The position numbers and the translations under genes were made by a program. Positions 22,799 through 29,703 of a stretch of DNA of 33,424 bases are shown here, piece after piece. The DNA is taken from contig JAPLNX010000528.1 of the NCBI GenBank assembly GCA_026400935.1, positions 1-33,424 on the forward strand. Direction: 5' to 3'. The number at the start of each line of letters is the position of its first letter. Within the stretch, counting starts at the first letter, position 1. Source of the DNA: Planctomycetia bacterium. Its GTDB lineage: Bacteria > Planctomycetota > Planctomycetia > Planctomycetales > Planctomycetaceae. The notes beneath the pieces were generated by a model. That model made no database searches and was not told where the DNA came from. It saw only the letters and a list, made by a program, of their open reading frames with translations.

Positions 22799-24076
22799 AT
22801 GCCACAAAAGCCAAGACCGAAAAAAGGACCGGGCCGCAAAGAATCCAAGCGAGAGATCGCACGACAGCCCAAGCCGTCAAAAGACTCGGTCTTAATGAGC
22901 GTTGTCGACGAGATCGAAGGGGAACGAATTCTGTGCTCATCGCTCACTCGCGCTCCGCTCGCCGCTGCGATTGCCGATCATTTGCCAGAATCGAGTGTTG
23001 TCTGTTTCTATTTGGATGTTTTTCTTGCGGAGCAAGCTCGTCAACAAGTCTGTGAAGGACGTCCGAATCTTTCGATCGTTTGCGAGACAGATTTGCCGGA
23101 AGGGGAATTCGACACAGTCGCGTTTCCGTTCTTGAAGCAAGGCGAAGCGGAACTCACACGCGAGCTGATGCAACAGGGATATGAGCGACTCAAGGTCGGC
23201 GGCAAGATGTTTGTCAGCACAAACAACCCGCGTGACAAATGGATCAAAGAACAACTCGAAATGCTGTTCGACAAAGTCGCGACGCGACCGCACACACACG
23301 GTTTGATTTACACGGCCACCAAAACCGAGTTGCTCAAGCGCGTGCGAGATTTCACAGCCGAGTTTGCCTTTCGTGATGGCGAACGAATCGTTAAGGCGAT
23401 CAGCCGCCCCAGCGTATTTAGCCATCGCGAATTAGATGTCGGCTCACGTGCCTTGCTCGAAGCGACGATGGAACCGACCAAGGTCGTGCGAGCTGGAATG
23501 CGAATTCTCGACATCGGCTGCGGAACGGGGACTGTCGGTATTGCCCTCGCGCTGCGTGCTCCGCGTGTTCATGTCCATGCCGTTGATTCCAATCCGCGGG
23601 CTTTGCAATGCACCGTTCGCAGCGCGGCCTTGAACGGACTGCGAGTTCTCAATCGCTTGCCGAAGCCGCTCTCCATGGCCTTCCCCACGAAGGGAGAGGT
23701 CAGCAAGGCCATCGCCAAGAAGGCTGCTGCCAAAAAAGCGGCTCCCACAGTGAAGGAAGATTTGCCTGGTGGCCTCACTGAACCGGAAGACGACATTTCG
23801 ACACTTTCCACTCAACTCGACGCCGAAGGAGACATTCCACTGCCGGGAACGTTCGACCTCGTCATGGCAAATCCGCCGTACTATTCGAACTGGGCAATTG
23901 CAAAGATCTTTGTCGAAGGAGCGGCGCGAGCACTCAAGCCGGGGGGCAAACTGTTTCTCGTGACAAAGAACGGTGAGTGGTATCTTAACAACCTGCCGTT
24001 CGTCCTAGCCGACGTTCAAGCTCGTGACGTTCGCGACTACGTAATCATCACCGCCAAGCAGCGCCAGAGTCGCTAG
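22799..24076 (+). CDS. RsmC/RlmG-like rRNA guanine-N2 methyltransferase
   Basis: This is a 425-residue SAM-dependent methyltransferase of the MTS/RsmC type. The N-terminal half (about 45-200) is the degenerate non-catalytic methyltransferase-like domain known in RsmC. The C-terminal half has motif I 'LDIGCGTGTVGIALA' at about 237-251 and the target-base motif 'NPPYYSNW' at about 358-365. This supports N2-methylation of guanine in ribosomal RNA. Two additions are unusual: a K/R/P-rich N-terminal tail (1-30) and a K/A-rich insert with 'KKAAAKKAA' at about 305-345 between motif I and NPPYY. ATG 22799 is chosen because protein-like sequence begins there, although the ribosome site is weak. It is divergent from the UxaE-like gene. 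Confidence 0.85.
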   Translation: MPQKPRPKKGPGRKESKREIARQPKPSKDSVLMSVVDEIEGERILCSSLTRAPLAAAIADHLPESSVVCFYLDVFLAEQARQQVCEGRPNLSIVCETDLPEGEFDTVAFPFLKQGEAELTRELMQQGYERLKVGGKMFVSTNNPRDKWIKEQLEMLFDKVATRPHTHGLIYTATKTELLKRVRDFTAEFAFRDGERIVKAISRPSVFSHRELDVGSRALLEATMEPTKVVRAGMRILDIGCGTGTVGIALALRAPRVHVHAVDSNPRALQCTVRSAALNGLRVLNRLPKPLSMAFPTKGEVSKAIAKKAAAKKAAPTVKEDLPGGLTEPEDDISTLSTQLDAEGDIPLPGTFDLVMANPPYYSNWAIAKIFVEGAARALKPGGKLFLVTKNGEWYLNNLPFVLADVQARDVRDYVIITAKQRQSR

Positions 24077-24194
24077 CCGGAATTATTCATGAGCCGGCGA
24101 AAATCTTCCGGAGGGTGTTTCATACAAGCCCGGCTGGCGCGTTCCGGCTGATTTAACCAGTTCATGAAGGTCGTTTTGAGCACTACGCAATTGT

Positions 24195-24218
24195 GAGTGG
24201 TTCCGGCCATTACCACTC
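24195..24218. promoter_or_regulatory. Inverted repeat upstream of the NHL gene
   Basis: GAGTGGT and ACCACTC form a perfect 7 bp inverted repeat with a 10-base spacer, about 130 bases before the start of the Tat-exported protein. It may be an operator or the end structure of the methyltransferase transcript; there is no T-run. Only the symmetry is seen directly. Confidence 0.3.
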
Positions 24219-24273
24219 GTGGATGTGTCGTGCTAACTTTCCGTAATTAGGGAGGTTATTGTGACCCCGATCT

Positions 24274-24301
24274 CTGACGCTGTTGGAAGCATTTGCGTCA
24301 G
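24274..24301. promoter_or_regulatory. Second inverted repeat in the NHL leader
   Basis: CTGACGC and GCGTCAG form a perfect 7 bp inverted repeat with a 14-base loop, 44 bases before the ATG at 24345. It lies in the likely 5' leader and could form an RNA hairpin or bind a dimeric regulator. No known riboswitch pattern was recognised. Confidence 0.3.
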
Positions 24302-24344
24302 GTAAGAAAGCTTGGCTCCTTCGCAATCGCACAAGGAAATAATC

Positions 24345-25442
24345 ATGCCATTGTCTCGCCGAAATTTTCTGACTGTTGCTGCTGCTGGAACTGCTGCGAT
24401 TGTTGCCGCTCCAGCCGTTGTTACCGCGAGCAAAACGGAGAAGCCGTTAATCGTTGGTGAAGGGGAACATCGGTTTGAGGTTGCTCACGAATGGCCGCAA
24501 CTTCCAGACAAGTACACGTGGCAGACGACGCACAACGTGGCGGTCGATAAGTCGGGGAATCTGTACGTCATTCACGAAGGGCGAGCCGACCTGAAAGATC
24601 ATCCTTCGATCTTCGTGTTTGACGCTGAAGGAAAGTTCATCCGCGCGTTCGGGGCTCAATTTCAAGGAGGTGGGCACGGGATCGAGATTCGTCAGGAAGG
24701 GAGCGAGGAGTTCCTCTATGTCTGCGCATATCAGCACCTTAAGACGTTCGCCAAGATGGACCTCAAGGGCGGGATCGTTTGGCAGCAATATGCGCCGATG
24801 GAATCCGGTGTTTATGCGCCGGGTGAGAACACTCGGTTTGAGGATCGGCCGGAGCCGATGAAAGTTTGGGGCGCGGATCGGTTTTTGCCGACCAATTTTG
24901 CTTTCCTGGACGACGGCGGGTTCTTGTTGATCGACGGTTACGGCGCGTCTTACGTGCATCGCTACAACAAAGATGCGAAGTGGGTGAGCTGTTTCGGCGG
25001 AGTTGGTCCCGGTGAAGGTAAGTTTGCGACGCCGCATGGTGTTTGGGTCGATAAGCGAGAAGGCAGGACTCCGTCAATCGTGGTCTGCGATCGGGCGCAT
25101 CATTCGTTGCAATACTTCACGATGGAGGGCAAGTACATCGAGACGCTCAAAGGCTACGGTCTGCCAGCGAACGCCGAGACATGGAAGAACTTGCTTTGCG
25201 TTCCGGAGTTGCACGCTCGCGTCACGTTGCTAAATGAGAAGAACGAAGTCGTCGCCCGGCTCGGCGAAGATGTCGCACGCGTCACGGCAAAGGACGGCGG
25301 CCAAATTCGTGGCGACAAGTCGAAGTGGGTTGATGGCAAGTTCGTGCATCCGCACGATGCCTGCTTCGGCCACGACGGCAGCATCTTCGTCGCGGAATGG
25401 GTCGGAACTGGACGCATCTCAAAGCTCAAGAAGCTGAGCTGA
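24345..25442 (+). CDS. Tat-exported NHL-repeat beta-propeller protein
   Basis: The 365-residue protein begins 'MPLSRRNFLTVAAAG', a twin-arginine signal (Arg5-Arg6) followed by an Ala-rich hydrophobic stretch and a likely cleavage site near 'VVTA'. Export of a folded protein through Tat is therefore expected. The mature part has NHL-like blades, such as 'HNVAVDKSGNLYVIHEG', 'IFVFDAEGKFIRAFG', 'TPHGVWVDKREG.TPSIVVCDRAHHSLQYF' and 'HPHDACFGHDGSIFVAEWVGTGRI'. The pattern recalls six-bladed propellers such as the peptidyl-amidoglycolate lyase type, but specific activity is unproven. AAGGA seven bases before the ATG sets the start. It is convergent with the PhyH-like gene, with a large hairpin in the gap. 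Confidence 0.85.
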   Translation: MPLSRRNFLTVAAAGTAAIVAAPAVVTASKTEKPLIVGEGEHRFEVAHEWPQLPDKYTWQTTHNVAVDKSGNLYVIHEGRADLKDHPSIFVFDAEGKFIRAFGAQFQGGGHGIEIRQEGSEEFLYVCAYQHLKTFAKMDLKGGIVWQQYAPMESGVYAPGENTRFEDRPEPMKVWGADRFLPTNFAFLDDGGFLLIDGYGASYVHRYNKDAKWVSCFGGVGPGEGKFATPHGVWVDKREGRTPSIVVCDRAHHSLQYFTMEGKYIETLKGYGLPANAETWKNLLCVPELHARVTLLNEKNEVVARLGEDVARVTAKDGGQIRGDKSKWVDGKFVHPHDACFGHDGSIFVAEWVGTGRISKLKKLS

Positions 25443-25455
25443 TTGTTGTGGACTA

Positions 25456-25523
25456 ATTCCGTAGCTTGGTTTTCTAAACGGGGCAACTCGGTTCGCCCGC
25501 TTTGGAAAACCGGGCTACGGAAA
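25456..25523. repeat. Large imperfect hairpin between convergent genes (REP-like, possible bidirectional terminator)
   Basis: Arms at about 25456-25481 and 25497-25523 pair over some 24 bases with a few mismatches; the outer parts CCGTAGC and GCTACGG match exactly. The right arm contains TTTGGAAAACCG, the same 12-mer as in the palindrome inside the PBP2 gene (30930-30941). The element fills the gap between the convergent NHL and PhyH genes, so it could end transcription from both sides. Confidence 0.6.
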
Positions 25524-25538
25524 TCTGCAGTCACAACA

Positions 25539-26375
25539 TTACTCGACTGCCGGGCGTGCCGGATTTGCCCAATGGCCGGTCGGATCAACGCCGCGGACGA
25601 CGACACCTTTCTTGTTCCACTCGGCACCAGCACGGACGTCGGGAGTGCAATAGCGGAGCGTCAGGCCGCAGCGTCGGCGGTCGGAGGTATTCGCGTCAGA
25701 ACTGTGCAGCAGCAGGTCGGCGTGGATGGAGAATTCGCCCGCTTTGAGTTGGTCGTAAACGACGGTGCCATATTGCTCGGCGTTGTCGATGCTCTGATTG
25801 AGCACGTTGTGGTCCGCCTCGCTACTTGGCCGATAGGTCAGATGTCCGACGTGTTGTGAACCGGCAACGAACTTCATGCAGGCGTTTTCGATGTCCGCAT
25901 CGTCAATTGCCAACCAGACGGTGACGGTCTTAGATGGCGTCAGCGGCCAATAACTCGCGTCCTGATGCCATGCCACAACTTTGCCGTCACGTGGCATTTT
26001 GCAGAAGAAGTGCGAACCCCAGCCAATCACGTTCGGGCCGAGAATGTCAGCCACGAAATCGACAATGCGTGAGTTCGTGATTAAGTCGTAGACGTAACCG
26101 TATTTCAAATGTGCCGTGCTGATTGAGTAGCTGTCGCCGCCAGCGGCAATCACTTTTGCTAGTAACGTGTCGAAATACTGACGATTCTTGAGCGTCTGCG
26201 ATTCGTCGAAGACGCGTACGCCGCTGATGTAGCCATCGCGGTTGAACTGAGCGATTTGCTCGCGTGAAAGAACTTGGGGATCAGTCACTTGGCTCGGATA
26301 GAAACGCAGGTCGCGTTGCATCTGAGCGAGTTGATCTTGTTCTGGTAGAATTTTGAAATCAGTCGCAGCGTTCAT
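25539..26375 (-). CDS. Phytanoyl-CoA dioxygenase (PhyH) family Fe(II)/2-oxoglutarate oxygenase
   Basis: The 278-residue protein has the PhyH-family jelly-roll signatures: 'FNRDGYISGVRVF' at about 44-56, the metal motif His137-x-Asp139 in 'VAWHQDASYWPL', and the distal part 'HADLLLHSSDANTSDRRRCGLTLRY' (written here without gaps only up to position 242). His218 or His224 would be the third ligand and the Arg cluster binds 2-oxoglutarate. The Asp of HxD is kept, so hydroxylation rather than halogenation is expected. The substrate is unknown; such enzymes are abundant in planctomycetes. The start at 26375 reads MNAATDFKILPEQ. It is convergent with the NHL gene. Confidence 0.88.
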   Translation of the reverse strand: MNAATDFKILPEQDQLAQMQRDLRFYPSQVTDPQVLSREQIAQFNRDGYISGVRVFDESQTLKNRQYFDTLLAKVIAAGGDSYSISTAHLKYGYVYDLITNSRIVDFVADILGPNVIGWGSHFFCKMPRDGKVVAWHQDASYWPLTPSKTVTVWLAIDDADIENACMKFVAGSQHVGHLTYRPSSEADHNVLNQSIDNAEQYGTVVYDQLKAGEFSIHADLLLHSSDANTSDRRRCGLTLRYCTPDVRAGAEWNKKGVVVRGVDPTGHWANPARPAVE

Positions 26376-26528
26376 GGCCAGCCATCATGAAGATTGTTGA
26401 TGAAATAAGACTCATGGCGGATTATCAACAATCTCATGTCGAGCCGCAATCGGTTTAATCGGGCGACGATGGACTGGCACGATCGACCAATTGGTTTTTT
26501 TGCGTTGAAACTTGCCCAGGTTGAGTAG

Positions 26529-26885
26529 TTACCGAACGCTTGGAATTTGGTCACGAGTCGTATCAAAAGAGTGATTTGTCCGTTGCCCCAATGCTCCCAT
26601 GCCAACGACTGCGGCAAGAATGATCAAACCGAACATTAGAGAGACTTCTACCGCGGTCGCTCCGGTTTCTGATTTTTGAAATGAATTCAGCCACGACCAA
26701 AGTCGTTCGATGTGAAGGTGCATAAGGTTCAGATGGCGTCGAACCGTGATGGCCGTCTCAAATCGTCTCAGGAATTTCGAAATGGCCATCGGAAGGTTAG
26801 GCCAGGAATTCGGTGAGTCAAAAAGAATGCGAAAATCGTCACATTTCTCCGTCTGTGAACGGGTCTTGTCGGGTTTTTGAGTCAC
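26529..26885 (-). CDS. Flp-like (type IVb) prepilin or pseudopilin
   Basis: The C-terminal part reads 'FQKSETGATAVEVSLMFGLI' and continues as a hydrophobic helix. This matches Flp/Tad prepilins: processing is expected after Gly74, leaving a mature protein with Glu at position 6 (canonical position 5, depending on the exact cut) and a hydrophobic spine. The usual Tyr after Glu is replaced by Val, which recalls pseudopilins. The frame gives 118 residues from a GTG at 26885, long for a leader; internal ATGs at 26789 and 26723 are alternatives and none has a clear ribosome site. No tad secretion genes are nearby, so the pilus machinery must be encoded elsewhere. Confidence 0.65.
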   Translation of the reverse strand: MTQKPDKTRSQTEKCDDFRILFDSPNSWPNLPMAISKFLRRFETAITVRRHLNLMHLHIERLWSWLNSFQKSETGATAVEVSLMFGLIILAAVVGMGALGQRTNHSFDTTRDQIPSVR

Positions 26886-26975
26886 GGCTATAAGCCGCCT
26901 TGAATTCGACTTTGAAACGTGGTTGACGGAGTGGATTGATCTGTTTGATCGTCTTCGGCAATCACGCTTAGGCAG

Positions 26976-26993
26976 TCGGCTCTGAAGAGCCGA
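26976..26993. repeat. Perfect 8 bp palindrome upstream of mreB
   Basis: TCGGCTCT and AGAGCCGA flank two bases, 28 bases before the mreB ATG. It may be a REP-like element or an operator in the leader of the shape operon. It is another of the small palindromes found in most gaps of this region. Confidence 0.5.
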
Positions 26994-27020
26994 TCAACCA
27001 CAACCGGTCACGGATGACCC

Positions 27021-28070
27021 ATGATTCAGCGGCTGCGACGACTCTTCTGCCCGGATTTAGCGATCGACTTGGGGACGGCAAACACGCTTGTCTCCGTCCA
27101 AGGCGAGGGGATTGTGCTCAATGAACCGTCGGTCGTCGCCCTGGAGAAAGGGACGCGGCGCGTGCTCGGTAAAGGAACCGCGGTCGGCAAGTTGGCCAAG
27201 CAGATGCTTGGTCGGACGCCCGATTCGATCACTGCTGTCAGACCGCTGAAGGACGGAGTCATCACCGACTTTGAACTCTGCGAAGCAATGCTGCGGTACT
27301 TCATTCAGAAGGCGAGCCGACAGATGCGCGGACTGAAACCGCGAGTCATCATTGCTGTTCCCGGCGGGATCACACCGGTCGAGAAACGTGCGGTCTTCAA
27401 CAGCGCCGAACGTGCGGGAGCCGGCCGTGTCTATTTGATCGAAGAATCAAAAGCGGCTGGCATCGGAGCTGGACTGCCGATCTCCGAGCCGATTGCGAGC
27501 ATGGTCTGCGACATCGGTGGCGGTACGAGTGACGTGGCAATCTTCAGTCTTGGAGGGATCGTCGTTGCACAGTCGGTACGGGTGGCTGGCGATGAACTTG
27601 ACGAGGCAATCGTCGAATACCTCAAACAACATTTCTCACTCCGAATTGGTTCGCAAACGGCTGAGAAAATCAAAATTGAAATCGGCAACGTTTATCCGCT
27701 CGAACAAGAACTGACGATGGACGTTCGCGGCCTCGACACGATCAGCGGTATCCCTCGCAAGGCCGTCGTCACGAGCGAAGAGATCCGCGAGGCACTGCGC
27801 GAACCGGTGACCGCGATCCTCAACTGCTGCAAGAACGTCATCGAACGCTGCAAGCCGGAACTGGTCGCTGATATTGTCGATCACGGCTTGGTTTTGACCG
27901 GCGGCGGCGCTTTGCTGCGTGGGCTGGATCAACTGATGAATGAGCAACTCGGCATTCCGGTACGAGTGGCCGACGACCCGCTGACGACGGTCGCTCGTGG
28001 GACGGCGATCTGCCTCGACCATCTGTCGCAATGGCGTGATAGCCTGGACGACGGAGCGAAGGATTTTTGA
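27021..28070 (+). CDS. mreB: Rod-shape determining protein MreB (bacterial actin)
   Basis: The 349-residue protein is of normal MreB length. It carries phosphate-1 'DLGTANT' at 16-22, phosphate-2 'DIGGGTSD' at 164-171, and the adenosine motif 'GGGALLRG' at 294-301. The short amphipathic N-terminus 'MIQRLRRLF' likely binds the inner membrane. MreB filaments position the elongation peptidoglycan machinery. It is the first gene of mreB-mreC-mreD-PBP2, in the usual order. The ribosome site is weak (GGA eight bases upstream). Presence of this cluster supports a peptidoglycan wall in the host. Confidence 0.97.
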   Translation: MIQRLRRLFCPDLAIDLGTANTLVSVQGEGIVLNEPSVVALEKGTRRVLGKGTAVGKLAKQMLGRTPDSITAVRPLKDGVITDFELCEAMLRYFIQKASRQMRGLKPRVIIAVPGGITPVEKRAVFNSAERAGAGRVYLIEESKAAGIGAGLPISEPIASMVCDIGGGTSDVAIFSLGGIVVAQSVRVAGDELDEAIVEYLKQHFSLRIGSQTAEKIKIEIGNVYPLEQELTMDVRGLDTISGIPRKAVVTSEEIREALREPVTAILNCCKNVIERCKPELVADIVDHGLVLTGGGALLRGLDQLMNEQLGIPVRVADDPLTTVARGTAICLDHLSQWRDSLDDGAKDF

Positions 28071-28082
28071 AGACCCTGATCG

Positions 28083-28145
28083 TTTAACCGCACGCGGCAG
28101 GCACGCACGTATTAAGAATGCGTCTGCCTGCGGCGTGCTGTTAAA
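28083..28145. repeat. 21 bp imperfect inverted repeat between mreB and mreC (TTTAAC family)
   Basis: Arms 28083-28103 and 28125-28145 pair with only two mismatches in 21 positions, with TTTAAC and GTTAAA at the outer ends and GCAGGCA/TGCCTGC at the inner. It fills most of the 93-base gap between mreB and mreC. Its ends and layout match the repeat at 32811-32894, so the two probably form one dispersed family. As RNA it would form a strong hairpin in the operon transcript. Confidence 0.75.
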
Positions 28146-28163
28146 GAACCTAAGCGGCAGATC

Positions 28164-29111
28164 ATGTCCAAATTCATCACCATCACCTGCTGTTTGGTCG
28201 CGGTTAGCCTCGGTTTCTCGCCACCGAATGTGCAGAGTTGGGTACGGTCGGTTGTGAGAGATGGGCTGAGCCCTGGCGTGCAATTCGCATCTGATACACG
28301 AGAGTTCGTTGCGGCTGAGGCCAAGCGGCGATTGCTAGGTGACGATGAACACGAGCAGTCGGAGCAAATTTCAATTCTGAAATCTGAAATCTCAAACCTT
28401 GAGCAACAGCTTCGGCGCGAACGGCTCATTGTCCAACGTACACAGCGAAAGCAACTTCTCGCTTTGCAGCGACGGGACGAGTCTCATCGTCCGATTGATC
28501 CGCCGCCGTTGATTGTGCCACAGATTGTGCAGGCGAGCGTCTTAGGTGAGGAACTCGCCTCAATCTGGCGATCGACGAGCGGGAAAATTTTGGATCGAGG
28601 TCGCTCGAACGGACTCACGGAGACGGCGTTAGTGCTGGAGTCGAATGTCGCACTGCTCGATCAAGGAGAAGACAGTGGCCTTGCCCCGGACCTGCCGGTG
28701 TTCGCGGGAAGTTGCGTGATTGGCAAGCTGCAACACGTCGGTCGCTGGAGCAGTACTTGGCTACCGCTCACTGATAAACGATTTCGTGGCCGTGCTCGAT
28801 TGGCTCGATTGACGACGGACGGATTGGTCTTCAAAGGAGAAGGAGTTTTAGTCGGCAATGGAAAAGATGGATGTTTTTTGACGAAGATCAGTTCAACAGA
28901 AGAGCCTGTCAGCGCGGGGGACGAAGTCTTTTCTCTGGAGACTCCGGGCGGCTTTGAAACGCCGTTGTTTTACGGCACGGTAACACGGGCTGAACTTACT
29001 GTCGGTGCGACTCATTGGGAGATCGAAGTTCGCCCCGCAGTTGATCCGCGAGTGGCACGATCGGTCTGTGTCGTCCGCCCGCACGTGAATCCAAAACGGT
29101 TGGCAAACTGA
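28164..29111 (+). CDS. mreC: Rod-shape determining protein MreC
   Basis: The 315-residue protein has one N-terminal membrane segment (about 3-20) followed by a coiled coil at about 68-108 ('ILKSEISNLEQQLRRERL') and two beta-domains. Signatures of the family include 'DRGRSNGLTETALVL', 'PVFAGSCVIGKLQHVG' and 'GDEVFSL'. MreC lies in the periplasm and activates PBP2 by binding it. The stop overlaps the mreD start by one base (TGATG), showing translational coupling. Relative to MreB it is more diverged, as usual for MreC. A hairpin separates it from mreB. Confidence 0.92.
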   Translation: MSKFITITCCLVAVSLGFSPPNVQSWVRSVVRDGLSPGVQFASDTREFVAAEAKRRLLGDDEHEQSEQISILKSEISNLEQQLRRERLIVQRTQRKQLLALQRRDESHRPIDPPPLIVPQIVQASVLGEELASIWRSTSGKILDRGRSNGLTETALVLESNVALLDQGEDSGLAPDLPVFAGSCVIGKLQHVGRWSSTWLPLTDKRFRGRARLARLTTDGLVFKGEGVLVGNGKDGCFLTKISSTEEPVSAGDEVFSLETPGGFETPLFYGTVTRAELTVGATHWEIEVRPAVDPRVARSVCVVRPHVNPKRLAN

Positions 29112-29599
29112 TGCGACATTTCATTCTGGCATTGATGACATATTTCTCGCTCGCAACTCAGGTAGCTTGCGGTACGGCGTTTGTGATCGGCGAATGTCGG
29201 CTGCCGGTGATGTGGTTACCGGTGTTGTTGGCCATGACTTGGTTCGATGACGCTCGCGGCATCGCCTGGGCAGCGATGATTGGTTTGATCGCAGACGGAC
29301 TATCGAGCGGTCGGTTCGGACAAGAAATGCTTGCGACGACGTTGGCAGCGGCGTTGATGTTGCCGGAGCTGCGATCACGTTCGGCATTGCCCATGTTCGT
29401 CTGGCAGTTCGCGTTGATCGTAAGCGGATTATTGCTATCACACGGATACGGAAGCCTGTTCGACGGAAACGGGCCGTTGCTGTTGAGTGCATTGCCGCAG
29501 ATGGCCCTGGAAGCGTTGGTAGGCGCGATCGTGTTTTCAATGACGTCGAGGTTGATCGGAGCGATTTCAAAACCAGCAGCGCAGGCGGCTCGCCTGTAA
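29111..29599 (+). CDS. mreD: Rod-shape determining membrane protein MreD-like
   Basis: The 162-residue, highly hydrophobic protein has about five predicted membrane segments (near 5-25, 32-46, 50-65, 75-90 and 92-112, with one more near the C-terminus). MreD sequences are poorly conserved, so the call rests on size, membrane profile, the phrase 'RGIAWAAMIGLIADGLSSGRFG' and the fixed position after mreC with a one-base overlap. MreD works with MreC and PBP2 in wall elongation. It ends just before a 68-base imperfect hairpin that separates it from the PBP2 gene. Confidence 0.85.
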   Translation: MRHFILALMTYFSLATQVACGTAFVIGECRLPVMWLPVLLAMTWFDDARGIAWAAMIGLIADGLSSGRFGQEMLATTLAAALMLPELRSRSALPMFVWQFALIVSGLLLSHGYGSLFDGNGPLLLSALPQMALEALVGAIVFSMTSRLIGAISKPAAQAARL

Positions 29600-29622
29600 C
29601 GCGATTGGCAAATTGCTCGCTT

Positions 29623-29690
29623 TGTGGTGCATGCGGTTCGCGTGCAGAAGCAGTTGAGCGACGAGACGCACGCGAGCCGTGTGCGCCACA
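29623..29690. repeat. 23 bp imperfect hairpin between mreD and the PBP2 gene
   Basis: Arms 29623-29645 and 29668-29690 differ at only four of 23 positions. The inner ends TCGCGTGC and GCACGCGA match exactly. It lies entirely before the likely PBP2 start. An apparent longer frame for PBP2 from 29605 runs through it, and those 30 residues are probably not translated. It belongs to the group of palindromes interspersed in the mre operon. Confidence 0.65.
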
Positions 29691-29703
29691 GAAGATGATC
29701 TTC

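Noticed and set aside
22937-23425. Minus-strand frame of 162 codons
   Set aside because: Antisense to the N-terminal domain of the methyltransferase; no homology recognised.
24447-25037. Minus-strand frame of 196 codons
   Set aside because: Antisense to the NHL propeller gene, which has a Tat signal and strong ribosome site.
26372-26617. Minus-strand frame of 81 codons overlapping the pilin gene
   Set aside because: Overlaps both the pilin-like frame and the start of the PhyH gene in another frame; no motif or ribosome site.
27636-28283. Minus-strand frame of 215 codons
   Set aside because: Opposite mreB and the mreB-mreC hairpin; shadow of conserved coding sequence.
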